Of a DNA stretch of 11,045 bases, positions 5,823-11,045 are shown one piece after another. A model generated the notes under the pieces. That model saw nothing but the letters and a program-made list of their open reading frames with translations, was not told the DNA's origin and searched no databases. The position numbers were made by a program, and so were the translations under genes. Source of the stretch: an uncultured Spartobacteria bacterium (GTDB lineage: Bacteria; Verrucomicrobiota; Verrucomicrobiia; Chthoniobacterales; Terrimicrobiaceae); contig CAIWSO010000042.1 in the NCBI GenBank assembly GCA_903915315.1, positions 1 through 11,045 on the forward strand, in the 5' to 3' direction. The first letter of the stretch is position 1. The number at the start of each line of letters is the position of its first letter.

Positions 5823-8609
5823 ATGCAATCCATCCGTATTCGTGGGGCTAGGCAGAATAACCTCCGAGGTATCGACCTCGACCTCCCGCTTGGTGAGCTG
5901 ATTGTTGTCACCGGACCAAGTGGGAGTGGGAAATCGAGCCTAGCCTTCGATACCATTTACGCCGAAGGGCAACGGCGGTATGTAGAGACGTTCAGTCCCT
6001 ACACCCGCCAGTTCCTAGAGCGTATGGATAAGCCCCTTGCCGACTCGATCGAAGGCATCCCGCCTGCCATTGCGATCGAGCAGGCAAATAATGTCCGCAC
6101 GACACGGTCGACCGTAGGGACGATCACGGAGATTAATGACTATTTAAAACTCCTCTTCCCACGTGTGGCCAAGGGGTTTTGCCCAAGCTGTAAGCGCGAA
6201 ATCGCCCAAGGCACTCCAGGTTCGATCCTTCGCGAAATCGTCTCTCAATTCGAGGGAAAGCAGGTTCTCCTCACCTTTGGGGTCAACGTGCCAGAAGACT
6301 CGAAACCGGCCGATTTTTTTGATTTTCTTCAGCAGCAGGGTTATCTCCGCGTCCATCTGAGCGGTAAAATCCACCGCACAGACGAACCTCCCACAGTCAA
6401 GCGGTTACCAGCGACACTCCAAGTCATCCAAGATCGCTTGGATATCTCCTCCACGGAAGCCGCCAGACTCTCCGAGGCCATTGAGTTTGCGTTACGTCTA
6501 GGCACAGACAAACTTAACATCATCGATCCCGAGAGCGGCAAATTGCATCCCTTTTCGTCTGGATGGCACTGCGCGCACTGCGACGAAGACATTCGCCCTC
6601 CCTCTCCGGGTTTATTTAGTTTCAATAGCGCCCTCGGCGCCTGCCCGGCCTGCAAAGGCTTCGGCCGCATCATTGGCATCGACTTCCAGAGAGTCATGCC
6701 CGACAAGGCGCTATCCATTTTAGACGGCGTCATTCGCCCTTTCCAATCAGGCCAATCTGCGGAATGCCAGGATGACCTGCTTCGCCACGCCCGCAAGCGG
6801 GGTTTGGACATCAACAAGCCATTTGAAAAGCTGTCAAAGGCAGCCCAGCAATGGATCATCGACGGCGACGAAGGCCTTGATCCCAAGGAAGCGTGGGACT
6901 CGGGACAGTGGTATGGCGTGAAAGGGTATTTTGCCTGGCTGGAGAGCAAATCCTACAAAATGCACATTCGTGTGCTCCTGAGCCGATACCGGAGCTACCA
7001 ACCCTGCGAGAGTTGCCATGGCGGTCGCTTCCAGCCAGAAACCCTGAATTACCGCATCGACCCACCGGGGTTGACGATTGCCGGACTGGCTGCCGTCCCA
7101 CTTTCCCAACTCGGGCCATTGCTCGAAAATCTGGAACTTCCTCCTGCGGATAACAGCGCCAAGCTGGTCCACAACCAAGTGCTCGCAAGGGTCAACTACC
7201 TTCGAAAAGTCGGCCTCGGCTATCTGACACTTGACCGCCCCACCCGCTCGCTCTCGGGTGGCGAAATCCAGAGAGTGAACCTCACGACGTGCCTCGGAGC
7301 TTCTCTCGTTAATACCCTTTTTGTTTTGGATGAACCCAGTGTGGGCCTCCATCCGCGTGATACCGGTCGCCTCATAGAAGTCCTCGAAGGCCTTCGCGAC
7401 AAGGGCAACACCCTCCTGGTTGTGGAGCATGAGGAAGCCGTGATCCGTTGCGCCGATTACCTCGTGGATATCGGCCCAGGCCGTGGATCCCTCGGCGGCG
7501 AGCTCCTCTATTCCGGCCCAGCGGTGGACTTCCCCAGCACGAATTCCCTAACAGCGGATTACTTGGAAGGTCGCAAAGCAATTCGCATTCCGAAACGCCG
7601 ACGCAAGGCCGAAAATTTCATCGAACTTCGCGGAGTCAACCATCACAACATCAAAAATCTCAACGTGAAATTTCCGTTGGGTGTTTTTTGTGCAGTGACA
7701 GGTGTTTCTGGGTCTGGAAAAACCTCGCTCGTCCGCGACGTCCTCCACCGCCACCTCCAAGGTGAAGATCCTAGTGAAGATGAGGCTGCCGGATTTGTGA
7801 AATCCATCACCGGCGACGAAGAAATCGACGAAGTCGTCATGGTCGATCAATCGCCGCTTGCCAAGAGCCCACGCTCGACACCGGCCGTTTACCTAGGTGT
7901 TTACGATCACATTCGTGAACTTTTTGCAGATACCAAGGAGGCCATCGACGCTGAATTCACCGCTTCCACCTTCTCTTTCAACGCAGGAAAAGGACGCTGC
8001 GACCGCTGCGGCGGATTGGGATTTGAGAAGGTCGAAATGCAATTTCTCAGCGACCTCTACCTTCGTTGCTCGGAATGTGATGGCACTCGCTTCCGCGCTC
8101 CCGTCCTCAAAATCAAAGTGCAGGACAAATCCATCCACGATGTCCTAGAGATGACGGCCGCCGAGGCGATCACCTTTTTCAAACCCCTCGACCCGCAGAA
8201 AAAGATCACGGGTCCGCTGGCTCTTTTATCAGAGGTCGGCCTGGACTACCTTCGCCTTGGTCAACCCGTCAATGCACTCAGCGGCGGTGAGTCCCAACGC
8301 CTCAAGCTCGTTCATCACCTCACCCGCAAATCGAATGAGCAATCGATGCTCATTTTTGACGAACCCACAACAGGCCTCCACTTTGATGATGTCGCGCTGC
8401 TGATCAATGTCTTCAACCGCCTCGTCGAAGAGGGAAAAAGCGTGATCGTGATCGAGCACAACTTGGAAGTCATCAAGTGTGCGGATTGGGTCATTGATAT
8501 TGGACCAGAGGGAGGCTCGGAAGGCGGCTTGATCGTGGCTGCAGGCACACCCGAAAAAGTCGCTGAAGTGCCAGCATCCCATACCGGCCGATTTTTGATT
8601 CCCATCCTC
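5823..8609 (+). repeat. UvrA unit 1 of the tandem duplication
   Basis: Residues 1-929 are one complete UvrA, ending in the family-typical HTGRFLIPIL. The first ATPase half has VTGPSGSGKSS and EGQRRYVETFSPYTRQFLER. A 126-residue stretch between Cys123 and Cys250 occupies the place of the UvrB-binding domain but lacks the usual Arg-Lys-Gly-Glu/Tyr-His loop: the aligned part reads LLTFGVNVPEDSKPADFF. The insertion domain between Cys277 and Cys395 is of normal size (117 residues). The second half has VTGVSGSGKTS, the VDQSPLAKSPRSTP motif and a four-Cys zinc module. A linker rich in Pro, Arg and Lys (930-951) joins it to unit 2. Confidence 0.9.
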
Positions 8610-11045
8610 GCCGGCCAGCAGGCTCGTATCGCCGAGGAACCCCGTCGCCCTCGCCCACCCAAGGATTCGTCTCGCGATATTCGCATCCGTGGTGCCCGGG
8701 AACACAATCTCAAAAACATCTCGGTGGACATCCCCCGCGATGGCATGGTGGTGGTCACCGGCCTTAGTGGCTCGGGCAAATCCACCTTGGCTTTCGATAT
8801 TCTTTTCGCAGAGGGCCAGCGCCGCTTTTTGGATAGCATGTCGCCTTACGCCAGGCAATTCATCGATCAACTCGAAAAACCCGATGTGGACTCGATCGAG
8901 GGCCTGCCTCCGAGCGTGGCGATTGAGCAGCGTGTCACCCGAGGCGGAGGCAAATCCACTGTCGCTACGGTAACAGAAATTTACCATTTTCTCCGTCTCC
9001 TCTTTTCCAAACTGGGCGTTCAAAATTGTCCGGATTGCAATGTCCCCGTGGAAAGCCGTACCCCGACAGCGATTGCCGCCGAGGTCTCGGAAAAAGCCGT
9101 TTCGGGAAAGGTGCGTCTCTTCGCCAATCTTGTGAAAGCACGCAAAGGCTACCACACCGATATCGCACGTGCGGCTGCTCGCCAAGGTATCACGACGCTT
9201 CTCGTCGATGGCGAATTCATGGCTGTCGAAGGATTCCAAAAGCTCGAACGCTTTAAGGAACACACGATCGACGCGCTCATCGGCGAACTCACGGAACCGA
9301 ACGCAAAAGCAGCCGACGACCTCGTTCGCCAAGCCCTCAAGATCGGTAAAGGCACCGCCCGCATCGAGGATGCCAAGGGTGTTTCCTCCATCCTCAGCAC
9401 GGAAATGAACTGCCCATCTTGCAGTCGGGCTTTCGAACCCCTCGACCCCAGATTGTTTTCCTTCAACTCTCCTCATGGCTGGTGCACGCACTGCCGTGGA
9501 TTCGGCGAGGTTTGGAGCGGACTCGGATCTGTCAAAGATTTTGAAAGCGCCATCGAGGCGGAATTAGATGAGGAAAGACGCCATGAAGGTCTTGAGGACG
9601 AGGAACCACGTCCCTGCCCAGTCTGCAAAGGCGCCCGCCTTAACGAAACCGCGACCAACGTCTTTCTTCAAAAAAATTCGATTGCCGATTTCACTAAATC
9701 GCCCGCCACCGATGCACTCGAGCTTTGCGATAAACTGACCTTCACCGGCGGTTCGGCAGAAGTCGCACGGGACATCATTTCGGAAATTCGCCAGCGCCTC
9801 CAATTCCTCGCCAAGGTGGGCCTGGATTACCTTTCCTTGGATCGTAGCGCGAAGACACTCAGCGGCGGGGAAGCCCAGCGCATTCGACTCGCAGCCCAAC
9901 TCGGATCCAACCTTCGCGGCGTTCTATACGTTCTCGACGAACCGACGATCGGGCTCCATCCACGCGACAACGAACAACTCCTCGATGCACTCCAAAGCCT
10001 CGCAGCAAAAGGCAACTCGCTGGTGGTGGTCGAACATGACGAGGAAACCATGCGCCGTGCCGATCGCATCATCGATCTTGGTCCGGGTGCCGGCACCCGC
10101 GGCGGAGAAATCATCGCCTCGGGTACCATGACGGAGATCATGGCCAATCCAGCCTCACTGACTGGCCATGCCCTTCGCGAACCCCAAAAACATCCTTCAC
10201 GCGGCATGCGTCGAGCGGCAGCCACCGAGTGGCTCGAAGTCAAAGGCGCGAAACTCCACAACATGCAGGGCGAAGACATTCGTATTCCCCTCCACCGACT
10301 CACTGCGGTGACCGGTGTTTCCGGCTCGGGAAAAAGCACGCTGATTCGTGGCGTGGTCGTACCCGTGGTTCGCGATGCCCTCGCTCGCAAGAAAGCCCCA
10401 ATTTATTCCGAGCTTTGTAAAAGCGTGGAAGGATTTGAATCCTTGGGAGGTGTTCTAGAAGTCGATCAATCGCCGATCGGCAAAACGTCACGCTCGACCC
10501 CGGCGACCTACGTCAAGGTCTTCGACGAGATCCGTGCGCTTTTTGCCACCCTCCCCGCTGCCCGCATGCGCGGCTACACCAGCAGCCGGTTTTCGTTCAA
10601 CAATGAAGGCGGTCGCTGCGAATCCTGTCTCGGCCAAGGGGTGATCAAACTCGAAATGAGCTTCCTCCCGACCAGCTACATGCCTTGCCAGGATTGTCTC
10701 GGACGCCGATACAATGCCTCCACTCTGGAAATCCTCTACAACGGAAAGTCCATCGGCGACGTGATGGATATGTCGATCGATCAGGCGATGGAGTTTTTTG
10801 CCTCGCACCCCAAGATCCGTCGTTCCATCGGTCTTCTCCAAGAAACGGGCCTCGGCTACCTCAAACTGGGACAACCCAGCCCCACACTCAGCGGCGGCGA
10901 GGCCCAGCGCATCAAGCTCGTCACCCAACTCACCCGTCGGGCAACCTCCTCGAGTGAGGAAATCCGAACCACCCGCAAAGGGAAATCCACTCTCTACATT
11001 CTGGAGGAACCGACCATCGGACTCCACGCCCACGATGTCGCCCAA
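5823..11045 (+). CDS. uvrA: Tandemly duplicated (double) excinuclease ABC subunit UvrA, 3' end outside window
   Basis: UvrA scans DNA for damage and loads UvrB in nucleotide excision repair. An ordinary UvrA is about 940 residues with two ABC ATPase modules. This frame is open for 1,741 residues to the window edge and holds two full-length-style UvrA units in one chain, so there are four ATPase modules. The Walker A lysines are Lys37, Lys633, Lys986 and Lys1504. The ABC signatures are at LSGGEIQR (477), LSGGESQR (819), LSGGEAQR (1346) and LSGGEAQR (1689). The Walker B Asp-Glu pairs are 503-504, 846-847 and 1372-1373, while the fourth reads Glu1728-Glu1729. Zinc modules are present in both units (Cys250/253/274/277, 726/729/749/752; Cys1197/1200/1221/1224, 1599/1602/1622/1625). 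The start ATG at 5823 gives MQSIRIRGARQNNLRGIDL, the normal UvrA opening, with no ribosome binding site. Chlamydial UvrA is known to be of this double size. Roughly 80-110 residues are missing beyond the window. Confidence 0.97.
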   Translation, partial: MQSIRIRGARQNNLRGIDLDLPLGELIVVTGPSGSGKSSLAFDTIYAEGQRRYVETFSPYTRQFLERMDKPLADSIEGIPPAIAIEQANNVRTTRSTVGTITEINDYLKLLFPRVAKGFCPSCKREIAQGTPGSILREIVSQFEGKQVLLTFGVNVPEDSKPADFFDFLQQQGYLRVHLSGKIHRTDEPPTVKRLPATLQVIQDRLDISSTEAARLSEAIEFALRLGTDKLNIIDPESGKLHPFSSGWHCAHCDEDIRPPSPGLFSFNSALGACPACKGFGRIIGIDFQRVMPDKALSILDGVIRPFQSGQSAECQDDLLRHARKRGLDINKPFEKLSKAAQQWIIDGDEGLDPKEAWDSGQWYGVKGYFAWLESKSYKMHIRVLLSRYRSYQPCESCHGGRFQPETLNYRIDPPGLTIAGLAAVPLSQLGPLLENLELPPADNSAKLVHNQVLARVNYLRKVGLGYLTLDRPTRSLSGGEIQRVNLTTCLGASLVNTLFVLDEPSVGLHPRDTGRLIEVLEGLRDKGNTLLVVEHEEAVIRCADYLVDIGPGRGSLGGELLYSGPAVDFPSTNSLTADYLEGRKAIRIPKRRRKAENFIELRGVNHHNIKNLNVKFPLGVFCAVTGVSGSGKTSLVRDVLHRHLQGEDPSEDEAAGFVKSITGDEEIDEVVMVDQSPLAKSPRSTPAVYLGVYDHIRELFADTKEAIDAEFTASTFSFNAGKGRCDRCGGLGFEKVEMQFLSDLYLRCSECDGTRFRAPVLKIKVQDKSIHDVLEMTAAEAITFFKPLDPQKKITGPLALLSEVGLDYLRLGQPVNALSGGESQRLKLVHHLTRKSNEQSMLIFDEPTTGLHFDDVALLINVFNRLVEEGKSVIVIEHNLEVIKCADWVIDIGPEGGSEGGLIVAAGTPEKVAEVPASHTGRFLIPILAGQQARIAEEPRRPRPPKDSSRDIRIRGAREHNLKNISVDIPRDGMVVVTGLSGSGKSTLAFDILFAEGQRRFLDSMSPYARQFIDQLEKPDVDSIEGLPPSVAIEQRVTRGGGKSTVATVTEIYHFLRLLFSKLGVQNCPDCNVPVESRTPTAIAAEVSEKAVSGKVRLFANLVKARKGYHTDIARAAARQGITTLLVDGEFMAVEGFQKLERFKEHTIDALIGELTEPNAKAADDLVRQALKIGKGTARIEDAKGVSSILSTEMNCPSCSRAFEPLDPRLFSFNSPHGWCTHCRGFGEVWSGLGSVKDFESAIEAELDEERRHEGLEDEEPRPCPVCKGARLNETATNVFLQKNSIADFTKSPATDALELCDKLTFTGGSAEVARDIISEIRQRLQFLAKVGLDYLSLDRSAKTLSGGEAQRIRLAAQLGSNLRGVLYVLDEPTIGLHPRDNEQLLDALQSLAAKGNSLVVVEHDEETMRRADRIIDLGPGAGTRGGEIIASGTMTEIMANPASLTGHALREPQKHPSRGMRRAAATEWLEVKGAKLHNMQGEDIRIPLHRLTAVTGVSGSGKSTLIRGVVVPVVRDALARKKAPIYSELCKSVEGFESLGGVLEVDQSPIGKTSRSTPATYVKVFDEIRALFATLPAARMRGYTSSRFSFNNEGGRCESCLGQGVIKLEMSFLPTSYMPCQDCLGRRYNASTLEILYNGKSIGDVMDMSIDQAMEFFASHPKIRRSIGLLQETGLGYLKLGQPSPTLSGGEAQRIKLVTQLTRRATSSSEEIRTTRKGKSTLYILEEPTIGLHAHDVAQ
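8676..11045 (+). repeat. UvrA unit 2 of the tandem duplication (incomplete at window end)
   Basis: Residues 952-1741 form a second UvrA, opening with IRIRGAREHNLKNISVDIP, nearly the same as the unit 1 opening. Its first ATPase half is the closer of the two to ordinary UvrA (LSGGEAQRIRLAAQL, LYVLDEPTIGLHPRDN). The UvrB-binding region keeps the canonical loop, NLVKARKGYHTDIARAARQG. The insertion domain between Cys1224 and Cys1265 is only 40 residues, mostly acidic, against 117 in unit 1. In the last ATPase half, about ten extra residues (TSSSEEIRTTRKGK) separate signature from Walker B, and the Walker B Asp is replaced by Glu1728. The two units are far apart at nucleotide level, so the duplication is old. 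Confidence 0.9.

Noticed and set aside
8229..9491. A 420-codon open frame on the minus strand inside uvrA
   Set aside because: It lies wholly opposite a well-supported UvrA frame; its translation shows no recognisable domain. Long antisense frames are expected with this codon bias.
7842..10475. Exact 15-bp direct repeat GTCGATCAATCGCCG at 7842 and 10461
   Set aside because: It encodes the conserved VDQSP motif in both UvrA units, so it is explained by the gene duplication rather than by a recombination or attachment site.
1..11045. Search for CRISPR arrays, tRNAs, insertion sequences and defence-type genes
   Set aside because: No spaced repeats, cloverleaf-like sequence, transposase motifs or terminal inverted repeats were seen; coding sequence fills almost the whole window.

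Overview
The window reads as a stretch of chromosome from a free-standing bacterium, most likely of the PVC group and probably Verrucomicrobiota. That assignment is an inference. It rests mainly on the last gene, a tandemly duplicated UvrA of more than 1,741 residues, an architecture I associate with Chlamydiae and relatives. It also rests on moderately high GC, strong G/C preference at third codon positions, and the lack of a Shine-Dalgarno sequence before every start. All ten genes lie on the + strand, and I see no mobile element, tRNA, rRNA or CRISPR array.

Layout. 1-397: 3' end of lgt (lipoprotein maturation), overlapping by ATGA a membrane-anchored alpha/beta hydrolase (394-1377). 1424-1777: short ribosome hibernation factor (hpf). 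1784-3327: scpA and scpB, the kleisin and winged-helix partners of SMC, joined by an ATGA overlap. 3324-4154: a pheA-like gene, again ATGA-coupled, with an intact chorismate mutase domain and an ACT domain, but with about 80 residues of the prephenate dehydratase domain missing and its catalytic motifs lost. 4151-4969: trpC, with a TTG start overlapping the pheA stop. 4986-5354: a small single-pass membrane protein of unknown function. 5355-5469: the only intergenic region of real size, AT-rich and holding a plausible promoter. 5470-5802: a HU/IHF-type DNA-bending protein. 5823 to the window end: double uvrA, truncated by the window.

Functional reading. Genes 394-4969 are packed with overlaps or short gaps and look like one or two operons mixing chromosome segregation (scpAB) with the chorismate branch of aromatic synthesis (pheA-like, trpC). 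The second group, HU and uvrA, concerns DNA architecture and repair. Nothing here is an evident defence or mobile system. The two points most worth attention are the reduced PheA, in which apparently one whole lobe of the dehydratase has gone, and the double UvrA. In the latter, copy 1 keeps a full insertion domain but lacks the Arg-Lys-Gly motif of the UvrB-binding domain, while copy 2 keeps that motif but has almost no insertion domain.
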